Below are positions 45,600-57,925 of a DNA stretch of 64,000 nt, piece after piece (position 1 is the stretch's first letter; every line of letters starts with the position of its first letter). The DNA lies in assembly GCF_039555335.1 (NCBI RefSeq), contig NC_092631.1, forward strand, positions 2,480,001 through 2,544,000. Reading direction: 5' to 3'. Source of the stretch: Amphiura filiformis (taxonomy: Eukaryota > Echinodermata > Ophiuroidea > Amphilepidida > Amphiuridae). The notes under the pieces are model-generated. The model saw nothing but the letters and a program-made list of their open reading frames with translations. It was not told the DNA's origin and searched no databases. The position numbers were made by a program, and so were the translations under genes.

Positions 45600-46900
45600 G
45601 TTACATTGTTGCTGGATATTTACACCGAAGGTAAAATTTTGAGCACCACAAGGGTCAAAACTTATATTATTTTAAATAAAATGGTCTCAAATTGTTCCTT
45701 TGGCAAAATTAAATCAAAACAAGATTATACACATATTCAGATTTCCTTTGACAGCATAACCATCGCGTATACGCGCGCGACGTCAAGCGCGTGCATTGGA
45801 CCTTGTGCAAAATAATACGCGCTGGACGGCTAGCAGTACGCTTAATTTGTAAAAGGAAATCTGAATATTACTTTAGTTTGCGTTGTTTTAAATGTATTGT
45901 TACATAGGCAACATCACAAATGGGTCAACAGGGTTCAATGGGCTCCTTTGCCCTGTTACACTGATAACAAACGAACTGGGGTATTCTTTGCTTATTTTTT
46001 TTTCAAGCTGAACAATTTCAGACCAATCAAAATCAGAGCATGTCTCAATTTTTGACCCTGTGGAAACCAACATTTGACCTTTGACCTTTCCCTTATAGCT
46101 TAAGAACTGTACTGCGAATATACAGGTCAAACTATACATTTTCTGAATACTTATGATGAGAGAAATGCATTGGAATGGGTTTAAACTTTGATGGGCATAT
46201 TTTGTTCAAGAGAGTTTGTACATGTACAACAAAACATATTTCTGTCGCAATTATGTTCAGGTCAAACCATACATTGACTGGACTATCAGTGAGGTAATCA
46301 ACAGAATTTTAGTAGTCATGTTGTATTTTGAGGCAAGCTTTGGCCCAATGTTTATTGACAAATGGTTGAACTCGGTGGAGATACTCTTTGAGTCAGTAAT
46401 AACTTCATTCATTTCTGTTTCAGATTCAGATTTATTGTATTTTCACTCAACGAATACAAAAAAAAAATAATAATCGTAAATTAATATAGATGCAACGTGA
46501 GTGAGGCAGTTTCTGTAAACCTAATACGGGGGAATATAATGGACATTAGTAAGAACGAAAGCAACGTTATTAACACATCATATTCATTAGAGGCTACCTC
46601 TAAGTATTAATCGAATAGCAAAATTATTACACATTTTGCATTTAATATGTTATTAAAATAACATTTTGAAAATATATGCCGACGGAAAAGATATTTATCG
46701 ATGCAAACGTTTATAAATAATCACAAATTTGAACAAAATAGACAATTTTGCTGCACAGTCTCGCGTTGTTTAAGTGTACCTGAAGACCATCCACTATGTA
46801 GAAGGCCACTTCGAGACTTATTGTCTAGCTGTGATGGCAGCGCGAAGGTGGTCACGTGTGTATTTATAAATACATTCTTATAAATATAATGGAAGCTGAT
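45600..46900. other. Non-coding stretch, nothing recognised
   Basis: AT-rich with short ORFs lacking features. CG-rich spot near 45770-45830 (ATACGCGCGCGACG) bracketed by GGAAATCTGAAT and its inverse ATTCAGATTTCC, a possible short inverted-repeat remnant. Confidence 0.4.
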
Positions 46901-47112
46901 TACTGATTAGTATCCTTTAAACAACTACACAAATTTTATGGATGATAAATGCAAATAAATAATACAATCAAAACTATAAATGCAAATAAATAATACAATC
47001 AAAACGTCAAAGAAGTCGAGTATGCTAAGTTCATGGCTAAGTAAGCAAAAGCTGCTTTGTGAATACCAAATGAGAAGGGAAAATATTTATATGAGATATT
47101 ATGAGATATTCC

Positions 47113-47501
47113 TCGTGACGTCCCTTGTCAAATGCAGACACTTTTGGGCAGTATAGTAAATGGAGAAATAGCCAAAAATCTGCCGGGGTGATTTTTTCAC
47201 AATTTGGGTTTGTTGCGAATTTGTGATGTTATTAATGTTTAAAATATTGTCTGATAGTTTCTGATCGGAATATAAGTGGCATTTTGTACTTTTTGAGACA
47301 TTTTCAAGGTAATTCCTACTCTCAACATTGTCAATAATAGGCCGATATCTCAATTTCAAATTCTGTAATACCATGTAACTTACGAACTTAGGAATGTCCG
47401 ATTTCAACGGCGTTGTGGAGCACAATATCTCTTAGATATGTAAAAACCTCAAAATTGATAACCTGCCCAAAAGTGTCTCCTTTTGACATGACACGTCACA
47501 T
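47113..47501. mobile_element. MITE, second copy of the 2187-2614 family
   Basis: Right end CTGCCCAAAAGTGTCTCCTT and onward identical to the first copy; the left end has decayed (CGTGACGTCCCTTGTCAAAT). The interior is shorter but co-linear (GGGTTTGTTGCGAATTTGTG present in both). ATATTATGA occurs near both sides and may be the remains of a target duplication. Confidence 0.75.
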
Positions 47502-47969
47502 ATTATGATTGGAAAAGTGGTTGTCCTTTAATAATAATCATCAATATCATTCGAATTTTAAAACCAAAATAGGTAATCGCTTTCTGGCAGAAAGCTTCTT
47601 CGCAAGTTATTGTGTTGCCATGAAGTTGTGTTTAGGGAGTGGCTATCAGATTGTCTTGAAATGGTAATCAAAATATATTCAGTAAAAGACCTGTTCTTTC
47701 TTTAAACATAAAGTTGACAAGTTCAATATTGTACGTATCCTCAACAATAAGTAATACAAGCTGTATCAAAATGATTGGTACCCATCAGTTTTCATTGATA
47801 TTAAATGGATGAGCCTGACACATCAGATTCAATATAAGATCCAAATAATTTGTATAATAAATTGTGTAACAAGTCATAAACTATACATTCTGGATATTTT
47901 AAGAGTATCCAATGTTGTATTTGGAAGAGGCAGCCGTTTCAGTAAACATCAAAATTGATTGGTACCAAT

Positions 47970-48297
47970 TTTAACCTCAACACTACACTATCTTTCGCTC
48001 ACCTGGAACGTTTTCAATAGTTCGACTAGCGTCTTCAACAGATGGTGATGCTGTGATGATATCTTGTCTACAATCGGGATATCCCTCCCTGATGACGCCA
48101 TTTGATTGACAGAATGACGTCATAGGATGTTACGATATAGTGCCGCCCCCTGGGCATCAGCAGGTTATCCCAGATAGGGTCTATTTCTAGTCCTTTGTCA
48201 CAAGATATCATCACAGCATCACCATCTGATGAAGACGCTAGTCGAACTAGTGAAAACGATCCAGGTGAGCGAAAAATAGTGTAGTGTTGAAGTTAAA
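47970..48297. mobile_element. Palindromic element with arms of about 105 bp
   Basis: Left arm TCAACACTACACTAT ... TTCGACTAGCGTCTTC ... GATGGTGATGCTGTGATGAT is the inverse of the right arm ending TAGTGTAGTGTTGA, with few mismatches. The centre (about 48080-48190) is unrelated and GC-richer. No coding. Confidence 0.8.
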
Positions 48298-48299
48298 CT

Positions 48300-49290
48300 C
48301 TTCTATTATATTATCTACCACTACGTATGAATATCCACTCGTATATAATAAGAAGTGGTTTATTTATTCAGTCTTCTTTAGCCAGGATAGCCCAATTAGT
48401 GTATTTAGTTCGGAGCAAACATAGGTGCCATAGCAAAATATAGTATTAGGCGTTACAGACCACAAAAGAATTAAGGTACCAGTTATTTTCACCCCTGTCA
48501 TGCCTGTATATTCTACACAATGACAGACATGTGATAATAAGAACCAGCAGCCAGTCAATATAATTTATAGTTCGGATTTAAAACCTCATTCGTTGAAATC
48601 GGAAAAGAAATGAAGACAATGGACAAAGAAATGAATGCCAAAGAATGAAGTGGATTCAAAAGTTGCAGATCTTAAAGCAGAGCTATTGTGGTACAGGTAA
48701 TAGCTGCTGGTTTTGATTGTGACATATTTGTCTTTGTTGAAGACAGGGTGAACATAACTGGTGCCCTATTTGTTTTGTTTTTACAGTCTGTATACTATAT
48801 GGAACCCTTATAATACACATACATCAACTATAACATTTAAAAATAATTCCAGTAAACATTACATATAACAACAATAAATCATTAAAAGTAGAAATTGAAA
48901 TACAGTAACAATTTATAATGTGCCTTCCTTTGATACAATTATTATGTTTTAGTATGCTGTATATAATTTAAAATGATTGCAAACTGGTTACCGGATCATT
49001 TCCCCGGATCATTTCTGCGTAATTGTAAGGGGTCATCTGTCACTCTGTCATTATGAAAAATTATTTGAAGAAATCAAAGAGCCCTTGGAGTAAATATTGT
49101 AGTGTAATGATCGACAGAAACAACTGCAATCAATAGTGTTTACTATTTACTAGCGAACCATTGCTGAAGCTATTTCATCTGAAGCATTTTCCATCTTGAT
49201 ATCTTGTGCGTATGTCCGGGGCATATGTACGCTAGCGCTTCAGTCATGTCAGTGTGGAAAATGTTTGAAAGACAGTCATTTTTACATCTC
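48300..49290. other. Non-coding stretch downstream of the NLR gene
   Basis: Presumed 3' untranslated and intergenic sequence of the minus-strand NLR gene. I see no convincing poly(A) signal close to the stop. Confidence 0.4.
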
Positions 49291-49296
49291 TCGCAC

Positions 49297-52200
49297 CTAC
49301 GGTGGTTGATCACAGTTCTTTGTGTAATTATCAACAAACGCAATAATAGCGTCGATTTCTTTTCGTTTCAAACTAAGTTTTCTCAAATGCATGTGTTGAA
49401 ATTTTTCAAAGTCAACCAAGCAATTATTACAGCACATTTGAAGAAAGTCGTCATTTCTGTTCCATCCTCCGTTGTATTTGATTTCCAAGTTCGCTAATTT
49501 CTGTAAATGATGAAGATTTTCAAATAGCGTCTTGATACCGCGCGGACCATAACATTGTGATACGCCTTCAGCCCATTTGGGTATATCTGCACCATTATCA
49601 TCATTATTGTCATCATAAGTTCGCATCATATGTTTTCCACTTATTAGCAAAGTTGTGAGATTTTTCATGTGTTTGAACGGCAATTTCGATATTCCATTAT
49701 CCGAAAGCTCACTATCATTCAGATTGAGCTCTCGTAGATGCTCACAACTTTGAATAGAAGGGCAAAGTTTGACCATTGCATTTCCTATATGATTCCCATG
49801 CAGATTTAGCACCTGAAGTTTCTTTAAATTATTCAATGAGATGCTCAATATCGCAATCCCTTCTTTCTCAAGACTTACTCTTCGAAGAAGCAGTTTTTCT
49901 AACCAAGGAAGTTGGAGAAGGTTTTCGCAGATATCCTTAGTAGCTCTGCCAATCCTATTGTTCGACAGATTTAACTCTTTCAATTTTGAAAGATGATACA
50001 GACCTTTTCCTAACAGCATAAAACCATCTTCAGTTATTTGTGACTCACGAAGATTCAGAACTGTAAGGTGTGGCAGATATTTGAACGCATTTATCAACAA
50101 CCTAACGCTTCCTACTGACACCTCAGATGTCATAGAATTCAGTCGTAAATGTTTCAATGGCAGTGGTGATTTTTGCTTGTGTTTCGTGGAAATCTTTGAT
50201 GCTTTTCTAGCCTCATCATAAAGTACTGAAATTACCTCTTTGGCATCTTTGACTGCAAGTAATTCCAGATGTAATGTATTCAAAATTGAAAGATGCGGTC
50301 GCAAATAGTAAGGAGAAATATTATAGTTGACAATTGACAGATTCCTCAGTTCCTTTGATTTTAAGCAGCTCAATACATTGTCAGCGAAAAAGGGCAATAC
50401 TTTTATCTTAGACCAATGATCGTCAAACCTACGCATGTTAGGCCAGTCAAATTCCCCATCTCCAACTAGTGAGAAATGCGATATTTTAGTCATTTTATGT
50501 AAATATCCTCGCAGTTTATCGGCACGACCATTTGTGCATGCTAGTGTTAGATGTGTGATATTTGGCGTATATAAACAACGAAATATTTCGGTGTATCCTC
50601 CTGGTCCTCTAAGAATTAAATGTTTCAAATGTTTAAGCCGTGATATACTTCCTCCAATCCTCATTTTTAAGGTACCAACAGGTAGCTCTAGGTCAAGGGA
50701 ATATAACTTCGGCACATTTTGCAATAAATTAATAAGAACAGAGTGGACATTTGTCGCAAGTATTTTGACGGTGATTTTTGCTGTTTCAATATCGCAAAGT
50801 ATACCATCATCTCCCAACGTCTTCTGACAGTTAATAAAGAAATCAAGTGCAGGTAAATAGTCCTTATTCTCGCCTAACTTGATCCAAAATGGTCTTCTTT
50901 GAAAAAGTGGCTTCGTATGTTTGCATAAGGTTTCTGATCGCGACTCCGCCAATAATAAAAGACACAAAATCCAAGGATCAGTACTGCTTACAGTAAAGTC
51001 CAAGCATGGATGTAAATCTGATTTCGGATAACATCTAAGGATCGTGTCAACACAATGAGGTATAATCATTTCTGCCGCTTTAGCGCTTAAACCACAGCAA
51101 TACTGCATAAGACAGCACATGTCTTTGATATTTGAACCTGTTATTAAGTCCAGAAAGCTTCTAAACTTGTCCGTATTACTTTTCAATAATCCGATCATGT
51201 ATTTTGCCGCACAAAATTCCTGAAAATCTCTGTGTACAAACGTCACTCTGTACTGAACTCGACGATTATAGTAAATTCTTTCCATCACTAAGATTCCAAT
51301 GTGCAATGCTTCATTTAAAATTTCTTTTGGAAAGTCATCTTTTTCAAACAATAATCTTGGCTCTGAAGTATCTGCTAGCAAACCTGTAAGTGCAACTTCG
51401 CCAACTGCGACTACGATTTCGTTCATTTCATGACTTCGATTTTTTATGTCTCCTTCAAATAGGCGCATGATAGAATTAAGGTCAAGATATCGCATCGCTT
51501 CCTCAAAAACATCAGTTGTTTTATCTGGCAAATATCGGGATTCATCCCACAACATGCACATCATAGTTAGTAAGATTGGTCGTTTCGACATTCCTTTCAT
51601 AACCGGTTTATTTAGTAACTCTCGTAAAAACGGGAAAACCAATACGTTTAATCTCTGGACAGTTAGCTCATGACCACCAAGACAGAGTCCACGATAAAAA
51701 TAGTCTACTGGTGATAATTGCGATAAAACTGATTCCGAAAGCATATATCTTGTAAAATATGCCTCAACTTTATCATCAATTCTGGTAAATTCATTTAGTT
51801 CGGCTCCGTACAAATATTTCTCATCAAACTCAAAAAACCTCGCTATAAATTTTTGAACATCCCAAAAAGAAAATTGCATAAGTTCCACTTGAGCGCAAGA
51901 ACCAAAATGGTCAAGGTAATTAGAGACTCTATGCCGTCGGGTCGTGACCAACACACAGCTTTTATAGAGCCACCTGTTACTCAGCAAAATCTTGAATTGA
52001 TTTTGTTCTGCGAGTGATCTTTCTCCAAGCCAAAGCGCTTCGTCAAATCCGTCAAGGAGAAAAACAATCGAACTTGCATTCGATTCAATATAGGCCAGCA
52101 GTTTCTTTTTTGATACACGTGGCAGCAGCTGAGCTTGAATTGCATCAGCTAATGTCATTTGTGGCTGAACTTTGCGTAACTCGAGAAAAAATAACAAACG

Positions 52201-52547
52201 GTACTTTGATAGACTTTCATTGTTCTGATCTGGACTTGCCCAATCATATGCAATCTTGGATAAGGTAATTGTTTTCCCTCCTCCTGGGTCTCCTCGTATT
52301 AGAACACGGTTTAACTCGTGTTTATCATTATCTTTAAGTGAAAGTAGGTCAATATATGATTCCAATCTTCTCTTCTTAATCTCCCTTGATGACTTGTCTT
52401 CGTATAACATTTGAAGATTAACAAAGAGGTCCTTAATTTGTCTGAACTTTTCTGGCATACCTGGAAGTAATGGTATTTTCCCACGCGAATCTCTATAATA
52501 GTTCATTAGTTGATCTCTGCAGTCATCCTCGTTAAATGGGAGTTCAT
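49297..52547 (-). CDS. NLR gene exon 5 (NACHT and LRRs, stop codon)
   Basis: 3251-bp terminal exon. It begins after TTTTATTTTGCCAG with ATGAACTCCC read as (G)AT-GAA-CTC, so the open frame upstream to 52608 is intron. It holds the whole NACHT ATPase and LRR region in one exon, usual for animal NLR genes, and ends at TAG 49299-49297. Confidence 0.85.
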
Positions 52548-55500
52548 CTGGCAAAATAAAACAGTATTGATATATTTGCGTCATTAGATTATTGATATTA
52601 AATATCAACTATAAGTTTCGTTTTGAAAATTCAGGTACGATTATGAAGTGGATCACAATTGCATTGTTTTGAAACTTCCTGCATGTTCAGGCTTTGTCGT
52701 AAGTAAATGAAACACACCAATAAAGAAAACAATATTTGTGAACTGGAATTAAAAGCGGACAAATTATATTCGAATTTGTATTCACAAACCAAAAGTCTTT
52801 TTGACACCACCAATGTATTAGAAGAGGACCATTAAGTCACAATATTACCGAATTCTAATAGCTTATTCTTAATGGTATGGTTTTGCCAGTTGGCACTTAT
52901 TTCAGATATTTATTATTCTTGGGTGATACAAAAAATTGTCACCTTTGGGGGGAAATTGTTCAATAGAGCTAGTACAATACCGTACACGTTAATCATGATA
53001 ATTCTCAACACTCATTCATCTCTCATATTATGCAGAACCGTACACGTATTTATCACCAGCAATTCATAATAAAAAGAACAACAATATTTACCATCTTCTT
53101 TTTCTGTTCTGTCCACTTTCAATTCCTCAAACTCTCTAGAAACCTCAAATAACTTTTCAACGACTTCTTCGACAGCTTCCAGTTTTCCACAAGCACCTTC
53201 TTGTGTCCTTGATAATTCTTTCACCTTTTCCTCTACTTTCACAACTATAGAAGAACAATAGAAGAAAGAAAGGAGAAATTAATTCCGGAGTCGAACCAGT
53301 TATACTTAATGTATCAAGTCCAGCGCTCTTCGCTACAAATTGAACTGCGCCCAACGGTGTGTCAAATATCAACATTTCAAACACATTTAACCGTTTTTGG
53401 TTAAAATTGGTTAAACATTGTGTACCATATAAGCTTTTCTACCTATAGTAATACACGTGTTTAAATATAAATATGTGTGCTGTAACTAATCAAAACCAAT
53501 AATCCTGCCATTTTGTGGAGCGCTTGGAAAACAACTCACAAAGTTATAATCAATATTATAAACAAGAAATTCTATAAAAAATGAATTACCATCAGTACTT
53601 CTTGCAGCTTCAAGTTTCAATGTAGCTAGATCTTCCTGAAAAACCTTTGTTGCAGTAGATATTTCTTCTACCTTCTCACCAAGCTGTTCTCTATCAAGCT
53701 GAATGATATTTTTTTCAACAGCATCCAATCTTTCCTCTGTATGTTGAGCGTCTTGAGTGATTTCGTCTAATTTTTCATCAACGTGCGTAACTTTTTCTGC
53801 AATTACCATGACATCTTCTGCAATCGTTTCAAATTCTTCTGAAATGTCCTTCAAAATTTCTTTCCACATGTTTTCTGTGACAGGTTCAAGTTGTATCTGT
53901 AACAATTAAAAAACAGCAATTGTGTGTAATTGCCGCTACCAATAGGGTCCAAAGTCTGGCAAACATATAACACAGCTACCTTCAACCATATTTATAAATA
54001 CGTATTTATAAATACGCACGTGACCCATGGGCACGACATACCAAGACAAGCAAGTGTGACCAACTCGTCATGCAACTGGCCACTATACAGAAAAGGATAG
54101 GAACTCTGTAGATAAATATCATCAAATGTAAGTATTACTAATAATTGAATAGCAAAATGATTACACACAGGGGGAGCGTGGCGGAATGGTTAGGGTACTT
54201 GCCTTTAGTGCATGAGGTCCTGGTTCAATTCCCGGCAGTGGCGATTTGCTGGGATATTGACTTGGAAAAAAGTCTGAATTTAATTGGCAACCCCTGTAGA
54301 TTAAATTCAGACATCCGCTCTCCCCATGGGTCATTTAGAATTGGGTAAATGAATCATGAAAGTACTCCGTCCTTCGGAGGGGACGTTAAACCGTCGGTCC
54401 CGTGTGCAGAAAGCCATACCTGTACATGTATCTCGCGGAAGGCGTTGGTGAAAAAAAAATTGGGTTAACAATAGACTATTTTTTACCCAGGGTGACAGAA
54501 AAAAGGGGAGAATTATAAAAAAAATGATGAAAAATTGTGAATGAAATTGAATTTGACATAACTTTTTTTGTTTTTTTACGTTGGTACCGCATATTTTTGA
54601 TCTTCACTTTTTCAAACCATGCAAAAAAAGTTTGGGTCAAGTTGTGCCCCCCTCGGTTCAAAAATCATGGCTACGCCACTGTAAATACGTATTTATAAAT
54701 ATAAGCATACTGTTACATCAGTAGTGTAGTGCAGAGATTAAGATTGTGTAGTGCAGAGATTAAGATTTGGCATTACGACACGCGACAGCACCCTCCTAAA
54801 CTCAAATTAATTGCATGGCATAAGCCGCATGGGTAAGTAGCATCTCTCAAATTCCAAACGTAGCACCAAAGAACTAGCATTTTACAACAATAATTGATGC
54901 ACCCGACACAATTTATTTCTTACCTTTCGTAACTCTTGTGGCAAATCCGGACTTGATGAGAAAAAGTTAGAGTATGCTTTCTGAAGCCAACTCACGAAAT
55001 CGTTGATTTTCTTGAAATAGTCATCAAGTGTAGCAGGATCAATGTTCAGGCTGCTTTTCACTGCCATGTGACAGAGGTCATTTCTGATAGCTGCAAGCTA
55101 AATAAATATTAGTTTGATCAGTAACCCTTGTCTAAATTCAAATAAAATAAGATAAACAGTATGGTATGTCTTCAATTACATACGGTTTAACAAACAAAGT
55201 ATTAAATTTGCTTTAGAATTAAAGTTCGAAACGTCTGCTGTATAATATTAAAAATAAAAAAAAAAAATAAATAAATGTTGTTTGATTTAACGTGCGCTTC
55301 AGCTAGGCATGGCCTAATTATCAGCACACTTCAACAATTATTCCGCTGCCATTAGGATATATCAGAATCATTTCCGCTTCACCAAGTCCGCAACTGATGC
55401 GCAGGTACTCTCAGCGACTTAGATTGTGATTACCCCAGCAGCTCCCCATTTTACACCTGGGTGGAGTGAGGCAATTGGGAATTAAGCTATCTTGCTCAGG

Positions 55501-56218
55501 GACGCAACACACTGGCCGTGGTGGGGCTCGAACCCGCAACCTTCCGATCATGAAGCTCGCGCCCTAACCATTGGGCCACCATTCCCATATTGTCCCCTTC
55601 ATTTAGTCAAAGGCGGGGTCAAAGGTCTATTGGTATCATTAACAGCAATAAACTTAGTCCTACCTTTTCAACCAGGTGATAACAAGTTTTGTCTCCTTTG
55701 TGGAACTCAGAAAATCTCGCCATAATCATGAAAATTCCAGCAGAATCAAAATCCGAAAGTGTGGTGTAGTTCTGAACTGACTGCCCCTTTTGAAGTCTTA
55801 AGATAAAAGCCTTTGCAACCTCTACATGACTTTTACCTAGTACAGATGGATTTACATTTGCCCAAGGAATCGGTTTTTGTTGTGGGCTTGTTGTAGCTAC
55901 TAGACCACGGGTACTCGCTGACGCTGACAAACCACTTGCAAGTGGAAATGGAGTTTGGAAAAATACTGCTTCTATTTCATTCGCCCAATCAACACAGCTC
56001 TGACATGATGACACGCCAGCTTTCGTTATCTTTGGTTTTTTTCCAGAAGGACAATTGCCAGTACAAAGGGGTATTGACTGCCTTTTAGTAGCATGCCAGT
56101 TTTTGAGACAAGAATCTACACACGGTAAAACCGCGTTGACAACTAAGTGCAGAGCTTTAAAACACCGGCAATATGCTTGAGGATCAACAGTCACTGGAAT
56201 ATTGGCCGCCATTGCCAT
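49297..56218 (-). CDS. NLR-type immune receptor gene: Cys-rich, HEPN-like, coiled coil, NACHT, LRR (5 exons)
   Basis: Joined exons 56218-55664, 55097-54924, 53896-53590, 53244-53092 and 52547-49297 give 4440 bp, a 1479-residue frame with every phase matching. Residues 1-185: Cys-rich module (YCRC, CVDSC, CTGNC, CQSC) ending in a helical SDFDSAGIFMIMARFSEFH stretch. Residues 186-243: LAAIRNDLCHM, an R-N-x3-H motif as in HEPN folds. Residues 244-396: charged coiled coils. NACHT ATPase: Walker A GDPGGGKT at about 482-489, Walker B LLDGFDE at about 560-566, sensor TTR in CVLVTTRRH. The C-terminal third has ribonuclease-inhibitor-type LRRs such as LKELNLSNNRIG and LQVLNLHGNHIG. Expected to act in the cytoplasm as an ATP-switched sensor. 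The HEPN-like part could cut RNA or only dimerise; that is inference. The frame is open upstream of the ATG to an acceptor at 56243, so a further 5' exon is likely. Confidence 0.85.
53092..53244 (-). CDS. NLR gene exon 4 (coiled coil)
   Basis: 153 bp, phase 1 at both ends. Acceptor TTCTTCTATAG, donor GAAGATG|GTAAAT. Residues such as EEVVEKLFEVSREFEELKV continue the coiled coil. Its symmetric phase makes it skippable. Confidence 0.75.
53590..53896 (-). CDS. NLR gene exon 3 (coiled coil)
   Basis: 307 bp, enters phase 0 after TTGTTACAG and leaves phase 1 at ACTGATG|GTAATT. Heptad-like charged sequence: VAEKVTHVDEKLDEI-type repeats and TEERLDAVEKNIIQL. Confidence 0.75.
54170..54450 (+). mobile_element. 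tRNA-derived SINE (NLR intron 2)
   Basis: The head resembles a tRNA gene with box A (TGGCGGAATGG at about 54179-54189) and box B (GGTTCAATTCC at 54222-54232). The body includes GTACTCCGTCCTTCGGAGGG and GACGTTAAACCGTCGGTCCC, a conserved-looking core, and finishes near an A-run (54450). It would not fold as a functional tRNA with CCA-ready ends. Confidence 0.75.
54500..54680. mobile_element. Fragment ending GGCTACGCCACTG (hAT-like end)
   Basis: Finishes CCCCCCTCGGTTC...ATGGCTACGCCACTG, the same terminus type as the elements at 3148 and 60409. The opposite end is not found, so it is a truncated copy or hidden by the adjacent SINE. Confidence 0.4.
54924..55097 (-). CDS. NLR gene exon 2 (HEPN-like RNxxxH motif)
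   Basis: 174 bp, 58 codons, phase 0 at both ends. Acceptor TTTATTTAG, donor CGAAAG|GTAAGA. Contains RNDLCH near the start, then TLDDYFKKINDFVSWLQKAY, an amphipathic helix as seen after the HEPN motif in DZIP3/hRUL138-like proteins. Confidence 0.75.
55250..55587 (-). mobile_element. tRNA-derived SINE, antisense to plus strand (NLR intron 1)
   Basis: On the minus strand it starts GGGAATGGTGGCCCAATGG (box A), then GGTTCGAGCCC (box B, 55534-55524), then a tRNA-unrelated body with CTTGCTCAGGGACGCAACAC and a T/A-rich tail near 55250-55275. It lies between NLR exons 1 and 2, in the same orientation as the gene. A CAT anticodon-like triplet sits in the expected loop, but the fold is degenerate. Confidence 0.75.
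55664..56218 (-). CDS. NLR gene exon 1 (Cys-rich module)
   Basis: 555 bp, ending at donor GAAAAG|GTAGGA in phase 0. I chose the ATG at 56218 (followed by a second at 56212). Eight in-frame codons precede it back to TTGTTATTGCAG, so this may be an internal exon with the true start further upstream, beyond the trinucleotide repeat. Confidence 0.75.
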
Positions 56219-56275
56219 GATTGCGTCAGTTCTAGAAAGTAGCTGCAATAACAAGAACATAACAATAATAATAAC

Positions 56276-56555
<280 letters not shown>

Positions 56556-56599
56556 CGTGTTGTACAACCAGTCATATCAGCCTTGAATCGTCCAAAATA

Positions 56600-57750
56600 A
56601 CTCACGAGGGTCGATCAGTACGGTATATGATAAGAGTTGACTTGTGACGCCATATACCGTATGGATTGTTTTCGTGGCATTTCTCAATGATCACATAAAC
56701 ACTGTACCTTTGTCTTTTAAACAACACATGTAAAAATTATATCATACACATAATTACGTAACAGTATTAGCATAAAATCAATGGTCCAGAGGCACTGTCT
56801 GAAAATTAGTCGTTTTTGTTAAGGGAAATAAGAGGTATTGTTGTATATAAGCCAAATCGGCATTAGAAGTTTGCAATGCATTGTGGGACAGTTTTTGCAT
56901 TTTTAGGACACTTTGTCCTTTGACCTTTCACAAAAATTGTTTTTGTACATACAAAATATAATCAAAAAAGTTTTACTTGAATAAAAACAAATCCGAAAAA
57001 TATATTTATTATATAAATTAATTATTTAAATATTTTTAATTGTAACATTATTAGAATAATAAAAAAATAAATAATAATTAGAGTAATTTTCCCGAAATGT
57101 CAGAGGTCAAAGTGTCCTAAAAGTGCTCTCAAAAACCGGAAGTCACAATGGCGATTGGGCTTATTTTCTCAAGAATTAAAGTACGAAGAATGCTGCCTTT
57201 TGGAACAGTAATAGAACACAAACTTCCAGTTCATTGAACCTTGTTTGTTGGGCTGTAATTTCGTAAAGGTTTTAGTTTATTTAAAATGCGTGGTCAAATA
57301 TGTTTTATTTTTTTAAACAAAAACAAGGCTTTTCTTTCTATAAACATTTTGATATTGCCAACAATAGCAAACGTGGAAATTTAAGGTTTTTTGCCAGTTC
57401 TGTTGACTAATCCCCAAACATTAAAACGAGAGTTTCCCTAGAAAATATTTTAATCCGTGATTAAAATATAACTGTTAATTCTACTATTGTTACATTTATA
57501 CAAAAAGTAGTGGTACAGAGAGAGAGAGAGGCCATCGTTTGAAGGAGAAATTTATTTTTTCTGTTCATTTGAGGTTGAGATCATCCATAAAAATTCATAT
57601 GAATATTTTGTAATATTTTATGCCCTATTTACATGGAATTTTGCAATTTTCGTGCATTTCTAGCATGTTGTAGCGGTCATCCCACCTACGCATGTGCAGA
57701 TTGTTGTTTGATTTGCACCAGTTATCATCGTACTGAGTACCAGCTCTCAC
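56600..57750. other. Non-coding stretch upstream of the NLR gene
   Basis: AT-rich. Presumed 5' region of the NLR gene. A (GA)n patch at about 57517-57530 is the only motif seen. Confidence 0.45.
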
Positions 57751-57787
57751 GCGTGACCAGTCATTATCAGTGATGTATCAGTCCTGA

Positions 57788-57925
57788 CTCGAGTCCACTT
57801 TTTGTTGGACTCGGACTTGGCTCGGACTCGGACACAAAAAGACTCGGCTCGGCTCGGACTCGGACACAAAAGGTCTCGGACTCGAAGCCGAGTCCGGTCG
57901 ACCGAGTCCAGTCCAATTAAATCCA
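57788..57925. repeat. GACTCGG minisatellite, array 1
   Basis: Degenerate tandem GGACTCGGACTTGGCTCGGA-type units with ACACAAAA spacers. Related to the array at 62680-62880. ORFs through it on either strand (RTR/SRS repeats) are artefacts. Confidence 0.85.

Noticed and set aside
50435..50827. 130-residue plus ORF
   Set aside because: Antisense shadow of the NLR leucine-rich repeat exon.
52548..52608. Start of the NACHT ORF at 52608 as the protein start
   Set aside because: These bases are the intron 4 polypyrimidine tract and acceptor. Phase-matched upstream exons give a longer protein.
54170..54245. Functional tRNA gene
   Set aside because: A and B boxes are present, but the acceptor stem does not close and the sequence continues into a SINE body with an A-rich tail.
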